Below are positions 1-13,087 of a stretch of DNA of 64,000 bases, one piece after another. The notes beneath the pieces are model-generated. The model saw nothing but the letters and a program-made list of their open reading frames with translations. It searched no databases and was not told the origin of the DNA. The translations under genes and the position numbers were made by a program. Numbering within the stretch: position 1 is the first letter of the stretch; each line of letters starts with the position of its first letter. This stretch comes from Isoetes taiwanensis. Taxonomy: Eukaryota > Streptophyta > Lycopodiopsida > Isoetales > Isoetaceae. The stretch spans positions 23,037,653 through 23,101,652 of the forward strand of contig JAJEKV010000006.1 of NCBI GenBank assembly GCA_021234155.1, read 5' to 3'.

Positions 1-2100
1 AGCTTTCTTAAGTCAACCAAAGTGACTAATTGGGACCTCCCTGCCTGAGGCAGGAGGTAGGATTTTTTTTATATTGATTAATATACTGTTGATTCTTCCT
101 AAAATCATGCCCCTAGTGGTCCTTATTAGCAACGAATATTTTGAGACACGTATCCTATAAAAATATGAGGTACATGTCTGAACAACTACCTTGGCATTCT
201 CAACCTAGTTGTCCTTGCTTTCTAACTTGCTTTGACCTCTATTTCCTGTTAACCAAGTGGAAGAATATTGAGAAGCTTTTCCATTCCCCAAAATAGCTAA
301 AAAATTCCATTTCCTCTTACTGAATGCAATTTTTTTGTGGTCCTTTTTATAATGGTCTTATGGTCTTTTTCCCTCAATTAAACTCCAAACTGATAAGTTT
401 CTCCTGTCTATATTATGATAAGAGTATAAGTAAGAGCATATAGCATTTAAAGCATAGAACATTCATAGCTGCAAGGTGGTTGGCATAACTATATATATAG
501 ATTTAACTACAATGAAAGAAATCAATCAATGTAAAACTACCAATCACGTAATATTTATTAAAGTCCAACAAATATTAGTTCCCGATCTTGAATGAGTTGT
601 AATGTAGTTAAAAGACATCGCGAAATGAGATTTCTTGCAGTTAAAAGAAATGCAATAAGCTATCTAAAAAGATCGTCACTAAACACTAGCCGGAGAAGCG
701 ACATGTCAATGGAGGGATCTCGTGGAATCTTTGATTTGGAAGATGTAGAACATATGTTTACATGGAATGAAGGTTCCACAAACCCTCTTCGATAATCGAG
801 AATCGAGGTGCATGAAGGCTCTTTCTTGATGCTAACAATATATACACATTGCCATTTACGCTCAAAGTGAACTCCACATGCCTCTTATGAACAATCACAT
901 TACTTACAATTGAGACATCCATGTCTTTGCTCTGGTTTTGCAACTCTATTAAGTTTAATCATTTTGTTTACATGCTTATCGTCGTGTCTCATGACAAAGT
1001 GTTGACTTTTAAGGATTTTTAACATCTTGAACATCTTCATTTTGATGGGTGTATGTGGTTCTACTCAATCCTTCCCAGTTATAGCCACCCCTTTCCAAAG
1101 TCTCGACTCCGAGGCTTAAGTTTGACACCTTTATATCTGAGGCCACAAAGCGGGACGATTGGGTGTGGAAACCATATCTGCATTACCATGTGCACCTATA
1201 GTTGTTAGGCCCTTGCTAATCAATCGGTTACATCCATTTGAATACATCACGAAATCATAGGAAAACCTTAGTGAAAAGCGTGCAAAAATACAAAGAAAAC
1301 CCCTCTGTTATTATGCTACATACTACATATGGGATTCTCCGAAATGTATTTCAAGCTTTTCCTTAAAACAGCTTCCAGCTCAAAATTTGCCTTTTTTTTT
1401 TTGCTCTCCAGTTCCCGGTTGATCGGATCGTTTTTGTTCTTGCTTTAAAACTCGGGGTAGGGAATCCACGGTGAAAACAAAAGGCTGTTTTTAAGGACCG
1501 CGGTGGCGACGACCGGCATAGTCAATCTGGGATCGTAGGGCAACACCAACTTCAAAATTCCATCGAGGCTTTTGGATTCTACGAACTTTGGTGTGTCATT
1601 GTATGGCGTATCCAGCTTCAAATCATCATCCATTTTCTTATTAATTTAATTCCCAAATTAATCCTATCAAACCTTAGAGATTCGAGTAGATCCCTTTGGT
1701 TTCTCCATTATGGTCCCTTGAGCACTTTCGGCCCTCTTTGTTGTTGTATGCAAATTGAATGTATCATCCTTGGTAGCATCCACGGTGTCTACAACACTGA
1801 TAGCTTCATTCCCGGTGTGCTCCCGGATAGCCCTACCACTGCCCCTCGGTAAGCGAGCTCGAAAGAGCTCCCGAAGCTAGTGACCACCCCAATACCAATC
1901 CTCCAAGGTGGAGCGCGGCTTCGCCTCCAACGACTTTAAGGCCCCAGAGCATGCATGCTGGCAGCCAAAGGGGCAAGTCTCTTGCTGGGGGTAGAGGAAC
2001 CCACAAGAAAGGAGAAGAGTGGTGATAAACCGGGGGCATAATCTAGCTGGAAGAGCACACGCACATGATCCCAAGCCCGCAACACTCACTGTGAGAAAAG
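1..2100. other. Intergenic DNA, nothing recognised
   Basis: AT-rich sequence with no reading frame that resembles a known protein on either strand. The part from about 1840 to 2080 is richer in G and C than its surroundings and has overlapping short frames on both strands. That pattern is usual for decayed repeat DNA, but I could not match it to a family. Confidence 0.5.
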
Positions 2101-2111
2101 GGATGCCAATT

Positions 2112-2235
2112 ACAATGAAGGATTTTTGGAAAGTTCAATCACAAGGTCTTATAGAATCACAAGGTCTTCAATTTGCTTTTGCCCGGTACAATGAAGGATT
2201 TTTGGAAAGTTCAACCACAAGGTCTTATAGAATCA
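2112..2235. repeat. Direct repeat, two 48-bp copies
   Basis: Positions 2112-2159 and 2188-2235 are nearly identical (one clear C/T difference in 48 bp) and lie 76 bp apart start to start. The block ends in a phrase containing acaaggtcttatagaatca, part of which is repeated once more in the spacer. This looks like a recent local slippage or unequal-exchange duplication. Confidence 0.85.
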
Positions 2236-2239
2236 AACA

Positions 2240-5200
2240 AAGAGGAAGATGGAGAATCAACGGCTATGACAATTTGGTTTTGATTGCTCTTTGCCACCAT
2301 AGACCATGATTATCACCAAACTCTTCATAGATTCTGAATTTCCTCTCTTTCTTATATTTGTAGTCTTCCTCAATAACATTCCTTAAAGAAGAAGGATCAT
2401 TGATATTCTTGACTTGAACCACACATAAAGTATTAATATCATAGTTGAACACTTGTAGATGGGATCTTGTTATCAACAATGCATATTCCATTCATGAATG
2501 GCAAGCATAGTTCTAGCACCGCGACTAGAAGCCTTGAAAAGGAGCTTCTTCATAAAAATCTCTAACGAAGTTTGAAGCTCTATGGGACGTTTGAGGGTAA
2601 CTTCAAATTATTTACTAAACATATTCAAGATTAACTTCTAGCTTCATGTTATTAAGTTTCCACATTGATAGACAAGTTATCTAACGGATAGCTTTCATAT
2701 TCATGGTTGTAACTAACTTGGACGTTAATTTGTGTACTTTTAATTGTGACACCATTTTCGTAATAACGTTGCATATTGCAATTCAATTATGACACTAATT
2801 TAATTATTTCCATTTGATTATGGCACCATGTTGTAATTTAGTAGACCCTAAACCCGATTGCTTTGTTAGTCCAAAATTTATAAACCTTACTTTTTTTTCT
2901 TTCAAAGAAAAATTGATCCATTTATATAACTTTTTGTTTCAAAAGGTTCGAGCAACAAATACATCGGCCAAGGTCACAAATAGTTTTGAAAATTGCGGAT
3001 GGTCTAAATCGATCGATTGATTTTCTTTGGTTGAACATTGAGTTTTTCGAGCGGAGGCAAGCGGCGCCCGTTCCGGGTTTTCATGAAGACGGGTTCTATC
3101 TCGAGTTTATCATGAATCGAGTTTTATCTCATGAATCGGCAGACATTTATCCCGAGTTTATCACGGATAAACAAAATATCCTAAACTTGTGACCACGAAC
3201 ATAGACTCCCGAGCTTTTATTACGAACGAAATATCCGAGTGAAAGCGGAAACGTTTGAGGTCGAGCATTCTCCATTTCAAGTTTTTTCGATTTAAATGTA
3301 CATCCAGGTTATCATTGGCGACATCCGGTTACCATTCGCGGTGAGTGGGTTGAATGGGCTTGCAAACGTTGAGGCAAACGGCGCGTTTCAGGTGAGAACA
3401 TTTTTCCTTGGGAGCATTCAACCGATTCCTTTCAACCGATTTCTTTTCATTAGTATAAAGATTGATAATACATACATTATTAAGCAAAGAAGTAAGGTTC
3501 GCGAATTCAAAGGCATAGCAACACTACTCTCGCAGAGTCTTGACTGGTGAGCTATCGGTATTAAGCACTACTACTACTCTAGCGGTAGGGACTTGTATCA
3601 TCATAATAGAACGTATAGTAACATAAGGTTGGTGTCGGATCCATTTGCAAGCGGCCGTTTAGGAGGTTAGATTCCATCTGAAAAAATTGTTTTCTTTACT
3701 GACAATAGTTCATTCCATAAGAAACCGTTTGTCAATCCATAAGCGTCGTTTGCTTCACATTAGGATGTTTGGCACTCCAATCACTTGAAATATTATCGAC
3801 TATGGAGGATTCTTACATCGAGTACCCGGTATGTTTGTATTGCATCCGCATTGAATTATTCTATTGCATCCCAAACGAGGTCCAAATTACAAATTTGTAT
3901 CAAATGTTACTAGGAATAGGGAGATTTGGCAAGTTTGAAACTAAACCTCTTTTCTTACTATTCCATTTAATTCCAGCTAATTTTCTTTTCCAGTTAATTC
4001 ATAGTGTTGATATTTGTTGTCTTACAAGCGGGTGCATCGATTAAATTTTATCTCGGGGGCTACATTTTGCACATCGGTTCTTTCTACTCTACTTTTCTTG
4101 CAAAAATAATGGCCTTTATAAATTTGAATTGTAATGGTCTCTTTATATAGTGTCCACATGGTCCGCGAAAGAGGTTCCTTAATCGCCCGGTGTGAGCTTG
4201 GGTACTCAATGTAGGCATGCTCATGCTATTTTTTTTTAAATACATGTATTTCCTATTTCCCTTTTAAATTTACATAGGAGCCATTAGTGCCACACGCGAA
4301 ATGTTGTGTTGTATTGTTTGCTCGAGAATCCATTTATGGGGATAATAGGCAATGCATATCATATAGCAATGATATGATTGTCTTCTTTAATGTGCTTTCG
4401 TCTATGTTAAGTAAAATATAGTTCCATTGAGGTGAATGTGCATATTTTCCCAATACAATGAAAACATTGGAGCTGTTCTCCTCATTTATGAATCCATGGA
4501 GGCGGTTGGAAACTTTTCGAAAACTACCGGTTAGGGTAAGAATGATCTAACCTCCTTTTTCAATTAATACATAGTTGTAAGTTATTATTCACATGCTCCA
4601 TGCTTTTCTTGGGATAGTAAGCATAGTTGGAAACCCTTATCGCGATCATATTTTCCAGTCTGTTAAAGTGAGACCCGGTTGCATTATAGGTAACGTCTCA
4701 TGTTCTCACATTATTTAAACTACAAAAGTATGTCTTTTATGTTTTGATTCAATAGTAATCGGATGCATTTATTGCGGTATTGCTTTGCAAATCCCAAAGA
4801 ATGAGGTTATCTAACCGTCGCTATGTTGAAAGATGGAGAATTGTGCCATGCAAAATGTAAGATCTTTTAAACCGCATATATACATAGACATGAGATGTTG
4901 GCATGACTTGAGATTATTTAATCAACTTATTCCTACAATATTGAATATTTATTGCCTGATAATGGATAGTAGCTTCAATGAGCATTCATTGAGCATTAAT
5001 GGATTAATTACATGAATTTTTTGTTCAATGCACATTCATACAAAATCTATGTAAGCTTCTTGGCGATTATTTTCGATGTTTGAGATAGAAAATTTGTCAC
5101 TTTGTAGGAGCCGGAGAGCAAGATAGGGGTAATTTTAGAAGAGAGAATGCATGATTTAGAACTATCCTTTCACGGTGTTCTAATGAACTCGAGCTAGCCT

Positions 5201-7660
5201 CTCTCTTAAATGATGGGATTGCTCCTTAACCCGGAGAGAAATGTGTTTTTGTTGCATTTTTGGATGAGGATGTTCCAAAATAGCTATTTTGTCGATCTAT
5301 GATTTATCCCGAAGCCAAGTAAAAAAATCGTGTTTTGGAGGATGGCGATTGTCCATGTAGTATATGTAGTATATGCTTTGTATTTCTATTAAAACGTTAA
5401 TCACATAACTTTTTGTTTTTGATGTTCATGCATCAATATGGAACTTCCATGTGTATTATGATGATAAATATCACGGTAGCTTTTTAAACCAATAAAGCTT
5501 TGTGGTCTGTTTTTGCAAAACTTCAAGAGCTTCCCAGCAGTTTGAATAGGCAAGTATGACACTTCAAGTTGTTGCATTATCTGGTGCGGTATAGTAATGA
5601 ATATAAGATAGTGGGGTATAGTAGTGAATATAAGATAGTGGAAAACTAACAAAAACGCCAAAGACATGGGATAACTACTTTAGCAAAGGCATTGCTTTGG
5701 CAAGTCCTAGAGACAATTTTTTTGGAAAAACATTCGTTGCATTGCTTTGATTATGATTCATGATTTTTTGGGCTTTGCATTGGATGTTTTACATTTCCAA
5801 CATTGTCCTTTGAAAGAACATCATAAATAGCACCCAAATTGCGTCTATCGTATTCTAAGTCGCATGACTGATGCATGCTTAAGTGTTGTCTATATATTAA
5901 ACAAAATTGCTTTCAAGGTGTTGTCTATATATTAAGGAATATTGCTTGCAATTTGTAGCAAGAATGCCATGAGTTAAAATAGATTCATTGGCATTTTTCT
6001 CTCTGGAAGAGGGTATGCATCTATAGAATATATCTCTATTATGGCATTGGGCATGCTTTGCAAACCTTTGAATTTAAAATATATGCTCAAATAAAAATGT
6101 TATATGTTAGTTGATGATGTAAGTAAATGTTAGTTGATGATATTGTAATTAGACAACTTCAATAACAAAAATAATTACAAAAGCAAATAAAGTACATTAC
6201 TTCTTGTTGAAATTGCACCTGTGGATGTTAAAGGCCGAGGAAAAACACATGCCAGGACATCATCCCAGCAACGCCGGGCACACGTTTACTAGTCTGTATT
6301 GAGTTGGACCTTCAATGAGGCAATGTTAGATTGAGTCAATTCTCATAAGTTTGACTAGTAATTCGTCCACTCTTGTATAATTCGATTTGATTAATAATTC
6401 ATCCATGCATATGATGTTCTAATTATTCCATGTAAAGGCTTCTATGGTGTTTTGACAAAATAGGTATAGAATTCAGGTTAAGAGCATTGATATAGAAAGA
6501 TAGGTATAGAAGTCACAAAAAGACCATAAAGACCAGCATGAAAAAGACCATGGAAAAGATTTCCCCATAATTACGTTGTGCCTCTCATCATGGTCTACAG
6601 TTGCTTTTGCTGCAGCAATGACTTTCAAAAGCAGGTAGGTTCCGATATAGATCTTATTAGATATTATTCCCTTTGACAATGGTCCTTCTAATCCCTTTCA
6701 AAAATAATAAAACAACATGGGTAAAGCAGAAACTTGAAAGAGCAAATTGAGTCAGTTCTTACCAAGACCAGAGACATGCAAGATATCAAAACGGAGCAGA
6801 TGGATGAAAGAGCACATGTCCTAGGGATTTTTGTACTCACCAAGCATTTCAGAGAACTGCATATCAGTCTTTTGTCGTTACTTGAAGAGAGAGAACCTAG
6901 AAAGAGGAGATACATGATGAGTAGAGCTTCTTACACATCAACTGCTTATAAATTGTAAGAAAGAGCATCCGATCTCTATGCAAATAGTAAACTATACTTA
7001 CAAAGAAAAAGGGCTCCGTCAAAACATATCCTGCCTAATTTGCCAGGCCAGAAAAAATATGAATACCCTAAGGAATAGAATCAGAGTTAAGAAAACAAAA
7101 TCCTTTCCTTACCTGCTCATGAATACTGGAAGTAATCAATTTCTGCGGAGGATCCCGATTTGTCCGAGGCGCTGAAGGTGCTTCTGCGGCTGCAAGAAGA
7201 GGAGGTAGGATCTTTGTACGATCAATTTGTAGAGGATCCCGATTTGGCGATCTTTCGCCGCAAAGGTGTCATTGTCGTGAGTTGAGCTAGCAAAATTTGC
7301 GGTGACATGTTCACTACGGTGTCGTGGCTTGGTTTGTGTTCCAGGCCTCCACGTTGAATAATTAGAGCCCAACCAAAATCAAAAACCTAACCTAAATCAA
7401 AAAATTGATTGGGATGGACCTAATAACTTAAATCGAAAAGGAATGAAACTCTAAAACTATAAACTATTTTTTTTTTCGATTTTGAGATAATCGGATCCGG
7501 CGACTAAACCCTTCAAAATCTTAGGAAATGCGACTAAGAAAAATTCCAAAAACCTTTTTAGCCAAACCGGAAAATCCCAAATTAAAAGGGTTGATATAAG
7601 GAGGACAAAGTATGCAAGATCCATACTTAGTTTTACCTTTATTTTGATCATAACAAAGGA
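2240..7660. other. Intergenic DNA with short local duplications
   Basis: No gene recognised. A 27-bp unit is duplicated at 5588-5641. The phrase gtgttgtctatatattaa occurs at 5883 and again near 5918. The phrase tgttagttgatgat is doubled near 6106-6142. A minus-strand frame at 2264-2491 (75 codons, acidic and lysine-rich towards its end) and a plus-strand frame at 6734-6958 (74 codons, charged, helical-looking, preceded by a possible splice acceptor) have protein-like composition. Neither resembles a family I know, and neither has supporting neighbours. Confidence 0.45.
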
Positions 7661-7689
7661 ACCATCATTCAAAAAAATTGAGAATATGT

Positions 7690-7975
7690 CTTAATTTTGG
7701 TACTTTTTTTTTCCGTTTTTTTTTTTTTTTCCCGTCCATTTTTTTTTTTTGTTTTTCTCTCCATCCATGCCTTTCTTGTTTTCATTTTCAATTTTCAATT
7801 TTCAGATTCCCTTGCGTCCAGTTTTCCCCCTTTTTTCGTCTCCTATTCTTTTTGCTCCCTCTCCTTTTTTTCCCTCCTCTAAATTCCCTTGCGTCCCTTT
7901 TCTTTTACTCCCTCTTAAAACTTTTAGTTGCTCAAAAGCCTTTTTTTTATTTTGTGTTTCTTCATTTCTCAACAA
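7690..7975 (+). repeat. Pyrimidine-rich low-complexity tract
   Basis: The plus strand is almost entirely T and C for nearly 300 bases, with several pure T runs of about 10. Open frames over this tract in all plus frames, and on the complement, arise from the composition, not from coding constraint. Confidence 0.85.
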
Positions 7976-8574
7976 AGGGTCCACGCCTCTTTTACCATAT
8001 CGGGGGTTTCCACGGGGCTTTCCACATCGAGCTTTTCCACGGGATTTTCCATCGAGTTTTCCACATCGAACCTAGCGGTGGGGCTTGGAGCTGCCGGATG
8101 GAACAGGGGATGAAGCACTTGGAGCCTGACCCGGGCGCTAACAATACAATACTGTTATCTTGGATATTTGCTAGGTATACTACCAATATCTCATCTGTTA
8201 TCTCTTCTAGATATTACTCTGTTATTGCTAGGTAGACTTCGGCGGGGATGGTAATAGTCCGTTCTTTGGAAAGCCCTTGTAATTTTGACTTGATTCACGG
8301 TTGCTTTTTGCAATACAAATTCTGATGTTGAATCAGCCCAAAATGCTCAAAAATCACAATTATTGAAGGGGCTTTGGGGTTGGGCATGATCTAACGTCAA
8401 ATCCGACCTACTTTGAAGTGTTACGGTTGCTAATTTCAAGATCAAAGCGGGAAATTTGCTCAATTTCGTGATGTTGCGGGGATTAAAATTTTGCTCAATT
8501 TCGTGATGTTGCGGGGTTTGTGAAGAGCCCATAGTTGAAATCGCGCTGGCGATTTGAGATGAGTGCCGGGCCCG

Positions 8575-8620
<46 letters not shown>

Positions 8621-8635
8621 AAAAAAAAAAAAAAA
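8575..8635 (+). repeat. Long poly-A run (44 A, TG, 15 A)
   Basis: There are 44 consecutive A residues at 8575-8618, then TG, then 15 A at 8621-8635. A run this long suggests the 3' tail of a retroposed sequence lying upstream on the plus strand. I cannot recognise the body of such an element in 7980-8575, so an expanded homopolymer is equally possible. Long homopolymers also collapse or expand in assembly. Confidence 0.8.
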
Positions 8636-8639
8636 TGGG

Positions 8640-9610
8640 GCCGATTTGAGGTTATTAGCCTATTCCTTATTTTTGTCATTTTGGACATTTTAAGGACATT
8701 TGAGAGTGATTGTCCTTGTTAAATCCGCGCCAGCGCCGATTTTGTATTTTTTTTTCCATAAAAGTTGTTCTTTAAGCTGTTTTGTAGAATGTTTTTGTTA
8801 TTATTGTTCTCTAAAACTGGTTTTTTAACTATTTTGTAGGACATTTTAAGTATTTTGGGCGGATAAAATCGCTCGGGGAGCATTATAAAGACTCTTCCGT
8901 TTGTAAAATCGTCTGTTTTGACCATTTTGTAGGACATAAATTTTATTGTTTGTATAAATATTTGAGTTGAATCTGCATAAATGTAGTATGTTTATGTCCA
9001 CAAAATCGCGTCGCGGTTGCGGATAATTGTGTTTAAAATATGCAATTTTTTAGGTTTTTATATTGCCAAAACATAAATTTTTTAGGTTAAATTCCATCGT
9101 ATTTTACAAGTTTCATCAAATTCAACACATGGTTATATAGCTAAAATGGCCTATAATAAGCCTATTCGGCGCGATTTGGGACCAGACATAATCCCAATTT
9201 AATTGAATGATGGTTAAGGTGTTAGATACAGCTTTTGACCTCCACTTTAACTCTATCAATATATTTCAACTTTAACTTTGACAAGCATAGTCATTAAATT
9301 CCTCTTCCTTCATCTGATACCATTACCAAGTGCATGTCTAACCCTCCTAAGACCATTGCCAATGCATGTGTAACCCTCCGTTTGGACTTGCATTTGGATG
9401 GCACATCACTAGAGAAACTGTCCTACAATAACCTAAAAACTATTCATTACATTGAGAAACAAAGGGAAAATATGCCCATCCAACAGCTCTCGCTGCCCTA
9501 TGCCACCTCCCGTGTGAATATGCACCCAAACCAAAGGAAATTTCAGGGGCATTTCAATTTTAAAGTGTTGGATGTAATGGTTTATGTTGATTTAAAAAAT
9601 TTTTGGCCCT
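8640..9610. other. AT-rich intergenic DNA
   Basis: No gene seen. The phrase attttgtaggacat recurs near 8830 and 8925, suggesting a decayed internal duplication. The rest shows no recognisable structure. Confidence 0.45.
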
Positions 9611-9614
9611 TTGG

Positions 9615-9990
9615 GGCCTTGGGAATTATGTAGAGTGTCATGAACTTCACGAGAACAAGAAAATACGTGGAAAATATGCAAGAAATACAGGAAGAAATAC
9701 GCCAAGATCGGCAATGAATCTGATATATGCACAAAAATCAAGAGTACAATGGCCCGAAGGCAAAGCGAGAACACGAACCGACGATGCTTAGAAGGCTCAA
9801 GACTGGCATTGAAGCGGAATAGTTCGACAAGAAGGAGGTGCCTCCTTATATATCTAGGCCGACGGTCAGGATCGCGCCACTCCAATGGATGAGATCACGC
9901 CAAGTGTCGTGCATGCATGTAGGTTCTAGAATGTTCTAGAACCTCCTGGGAATAGCCTTGCATATGGGAAAGACATGACGGAATGTCTTC
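9615..9990 (-). mobile_element. LTR-like promoter fragment, minus strand
   Basis: Read on the minus strand, this stretch has the order of an LTR promoter: a heat-shock element (9941-9924), a TATA box (complement of tatatat near 9850), then about 200 bases of leader-like, pyrimidine-rich sequence. It lies downstream, on the same strand, of the Ty3/gypsy reverse-transcriptase remnant at 11.07-11.85 kb, so it could be the 3' LTR of that fossil with the intervening part lost. The outer ends are uncertain because I could not find a partner LTR in the window. A solo LTR of another family is the main alternative. Confidence 0.45.
9924..9941 (-). promoter_or_regulatory. Heat-shock element, four perfect alternating units
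   Basis: The 18 bases ttctagaatgttctagaa fit TTCnnGAAnnTTCnnGAA exactly, the binding pattern of a heat-shock factor trimer. A TATA-like sequence follows about 70 bases downstream on the minus strand. Heat-shock elements inside LTRs are known from heat-activated plant retrotransposons such as ONSEN. Whether this site is used cannot be read from the sequence. Confidence 0.7.
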
Positions 9991-10000
9991 AATAAGAATT

Positions 10001-10070
10001 GGTAGTGCACTTGGCAAAGATGCTTGACTCTCAACTAAAAGGTTGCGAGTTTAAATCTTGCTCTATGCAA
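10001..10070 (+). repeat. tRNA-derived SINE-like sequence
   Basis: About 65 bases have a tRNA-like order: an A-box-like stretch (acttggcaaagatg), an anticodon-arm-like segment (gactctcaactaaaagg) and a B-box-like segment (gcgagtttaaatc). The two boxes are spaced as in a tRNA. Arm pairing is too poor for a working tRNA gene, so a tRNA-derived SINE head or a decayed tRNA is more likely. Confidence 0.4.
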
Positions 10071-10470
10071 CCCATATCATATAATTACTTGCCCAAAATA
10101 CTTTTACTTGACAACCCCTTTATACATATACGATATCTCTATTATTTTTTATATATATATGCCATGCTTTACCCTTACACGGCTGCAAGCAACAAAAACC
10201 AGGAGCAGTTTTTGAAGCAAGAACAACAGCAGTTTCATAACAAGCTCAGAAATATAGAAACAAATAATTTGGATTCATTCTGCATTTGGCTGTGTGGCTG
10301 GGTGGATGAGAATGCTACGTGAGCTCGTTCGGATCATGGAGCACGGTGGAAGAACGCTGAATGCCTTATTTTCCAGGAGCTTTTCAAGATTTTTGGGTAC
10401 CTTGAATATATCAGCAGTGGCGCTGGCTCTTGAAACATGCCTAAAGAGGCCATGACGGACAAAGCTAACT

Positions 10471-10958
10471 CTATATTTTCTTAGAATTTAATCCAGAAGC
10501 AAGGATTCGCAGCCTGCAATGGCGATGTTTAATTTTCTTGCTCCATAACTCCTTAGGCGGAAATAAAAAGAGTCTGGAAAGCTCATAGGCTTGGCCAGAA
10601 AGAAACAGAGCCACCAAAGCATGTGAAGCATCTCCCGAAAGCAGTTTATTTAAAATATCAGTGTTGCTTTCATACTATTGTAAGGACTTTGCGGCCATTC
10701 TACACAGTTCTTCCAAGGCATACTCTTCGAGGAATTGCAAATTGTGAGATTCTGCAGATTGGAGGTTAATCACACTCTCGGTCTTCTTGAGCATAAAAAG
10801 GGCATAGAAATATGGGCAAATTCTTTTGCATCTACTCTGCCTCGATTGAAGAACCCAACAATCGGTAGGTCCGATTCTGACCATAGCCCAGAAAAGGCGT
10901 CATAGGCGAGCTTGAAAAACAATTTTAAAGAAATGGGCGGACGGTAAACAAAATACAA
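10471..10958 (-). pseudogene. Unidentified host-protein pseudogene
   Basis: On the minus strand a protein-like frame runs from about 10884 to 10471. It carries one in-frame TAG at 10677-10675 and otherwise stays open to a stop at 10473-10471. It includes phrases such as LEEYALEELCRMAAKSLQ and LLSGDASHALVALFLSGQ, which look like amphipathic helices of an alpha-helical repeat protein. A second frame just upstream (about 10950-10800, including KLFFKLAYDAFSGLWSESD) seems to continue the same protein across a frame change. I could not assign a family. With at least one stop and one frameshift it reads as a decayed exon or exon pair of a host gene. It sits between an LTR-like fragment and a Ty3/gypsy fossil, so it may also have been carried there. 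Confidence 0.4.
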
Positions 10959-11069
10959 CGGAATGGTCCGACGGACCCGCGTGTCACTAATCCGAGCTGG
11001 CGTTCATGTTGACTCCAGCTTCGCATAAAGTCCATGTTCCCCTAGCTTTTGAAGGACCTTCCTGACATG

Positions 11070-11848
11070 TTATTCATGCTCTTCCAAAGTCTTCGAATAG
11101 ACCAGAGTATCACCTAGATAGATGATAACAAAGAGATCCAAAACTCGAGGAAAAACATCGTTAACTATGTCTTTGAAGACCCGCCCGAGCTTTGGTAAGG
11201 CCGAAAGACATGACGATATACTCAAAATGACTATACCGAGTTCGAAAGGTCCTCTTCCACTCATCACCTTCCTTGATGCGGATAAGATTATAAGCACCTC
11301 GAAGATCAATTTTCGTGAAATATCGTGCATCTTGTAGCCTTCCGGAATCGAGGAGGGAGGGATACGGATTACACCACGATGATCTTGTTGAGGCGGTGAT
11401 AATCTACGTACCAACCCAAAGAACCATTCTTCTTGGAAACAAAGAACATGGCGGTTCTGCTTGGTGGCCCGAAATGTCGAATAAACCTAGTTGCAAGATT
11501 CTCTTCGATATAGGTCCGCAAAGTCTTCAATTCTGTAGGCGACAAGCCATAGATAGGGCCAAATGGCGGGGTTGACCCTGGTTGAAGATCAATGGGGCAA
11601 TCATAAGGACGATGCTTCGGAAGCTTACTGGCTTTGACCTTGTCAAAAACATCGTCAAAATCCTTGTACTTATCAGGAAGGACAGAAGCAGACGTTTCAA
11701 AAGCAGAGTTATTCGAAGGATGAACTTGGATTGCAAATGCTGATCTGGGATCTTGACTACCAGATCTGATAAACTTGTGACAAGAGATCTTTGAGATACG
11801 GAGCTGAGGGCACGAAGAAGCCTCTACAGAAGATCTTGTATAATACAT
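11070..11848 (-). mobile_element. Ty3/gypsy reverse-transcriptase fossil, Tcn1-like
   Basis: Minus-strand remains of a Ty3/gypsy pol gene. The N-terminal part of the RT domain is clear (KHRPYDCPIDLQPG, then IEENLATRFIR, FFVSKKNGSL), followed at lower coordinates by the region around the RT active site and the segment just after it (YSKTLEEHE). The spelling around KHRPYDCPIDL matches the Tcn1-like and other fungal or vertebrate-like chromoviruses better than the usual angiosperm Reina, Tekay or CRM types. The copy is broken and partial: protease, RNase H and integrase were not found beside it. An LTR-like fragment lies downstream at 9.6-10.0 kb. It is clearly an old insertion. Confidence 0.85.
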
Positions 11849-12059
11849 TTCAAATAAACCAAAAAATGCTTTTAAATTTCCTTAAAGCATTTCCTTTTCC
11901 ACGATTCGAGGGTGAAATCACACTACGTTCCCTCCCCTTTGTTGATGTGGCAGTGAGGGAAACGGGAAGGCTAGCAAATTGGTTCGACCGTATCACACTA
12001 TCAAAGATGGAGATGCCACGATGGAAATGCGCAGTGAGGGAAACGCGCATCAGGAAGCT

Positions 12060-12285
12060 CTTCTTCCATGGGCAAAACTCCGGCCATGCCCAAAAACTCT
12101 GCAATCCGCTTCAGAATCATGCCTAAAACTCTGCTTAGAATCATGCCTAAAACTCTGCTTTAGCATCAAGCTTTCTTCATGGGCAAAACTCGGCCATGCC
12201 TAAAACTCGCCCGAGAATCATGCCTACAACTTCGCTTCATAATCCGGCGAACCATGCCTAAAACTCACGCAATCCGGCGGATGGC
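12060..12285 (+). repeat. Degenerate array of a catgcctaaaactc motif
   Basis: The phrase catgcctaaaactc or a one- or two-base variant occurs about six times between 12083 and 12265 at irregular spacing of roughly 24 to 50 bases, with ctgctt or cgc after it. Flanking DNA at 11880-12060 repeats gtgagggaaacg. I see no protein or RNA explanation. It resembles a decayed minisatellite, perhaps within a larger element. Confidence 0.6.
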
Positions 12286-12289
12286 TTGA

Positions 12290-13087
12290 AATCCACTTGA
12301 ATAAATCCTTCGGATGGCATGATTTCACCCTCCCGGACAAACCCCAAAATGCATTTCTTCGATGAATCAATCTTTGAATCCCAGATGAGTGATGGCGAAA
12401 ATGCCCGGAGGGATAGGCACAATCCCCCTCCATCATATTTTCCTCGTGGGTGTGCCATGTCACTCACCGGGGGCGGCGGTGTGTGATAGGAACTGCGCAT
12501 TCCTCGCTTGCATGGCAGAAACATATTGGCTAATATTTTATAAAGTTGGGGAAGGGAAGATAGTGTGATTCCACCCAGAGTTTGCCTTTAACCTAACAGC
12601 ACCTCGGCGGCAGCGGATTTCTTCCTATCCTGTCTATTTTGCACCTATACGAACTCCAATGAACAGATGCTAGTGTAGACAATGGTAGTGTTTACATGGT
12701 CCCGTAAAATGCTTTGCTTCTGATCATTTTTCTCCACTGCCCTTGTGCTATGTTCTGCTCTTGAAGAAGAAAGGAGCTCTACTCAGAATATTCAAGGTTT
12801 AACCAGCATAGAAGTAGGCAATTTTGAATAGCCAAGCATAGAGGTGCCAATGTTATTTTTACAAAATCGGGCACAGCCATACAAGACCAAATCGATCGGG
12901 TAGGCAACATGACGTACCAAGTTCTCATCCTTAGAATTATCATCTTCTCAAATATCTAGTCTAGATGTCGTTGAGCGGGTCTCTACACCAGCTTTCACAG
13001 GGATGTGCACAACTTTATAGTCCTCTTGGTCTGTGCAACTTTATAGTCCTCTTGGTTAAATTTTATGTTGTCATATACTGAGTTTGT
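12290..13087. other. Intergenic DNA with a small tandem duplication
   Basis: No gene recognised. Positions 13004-13056 hold two copies of a ~26-bp unit built around caactttatagtcctcttgg. The rest is unremarkable AT-rich sequence next to the inverted repeat. Confidence 0.45.
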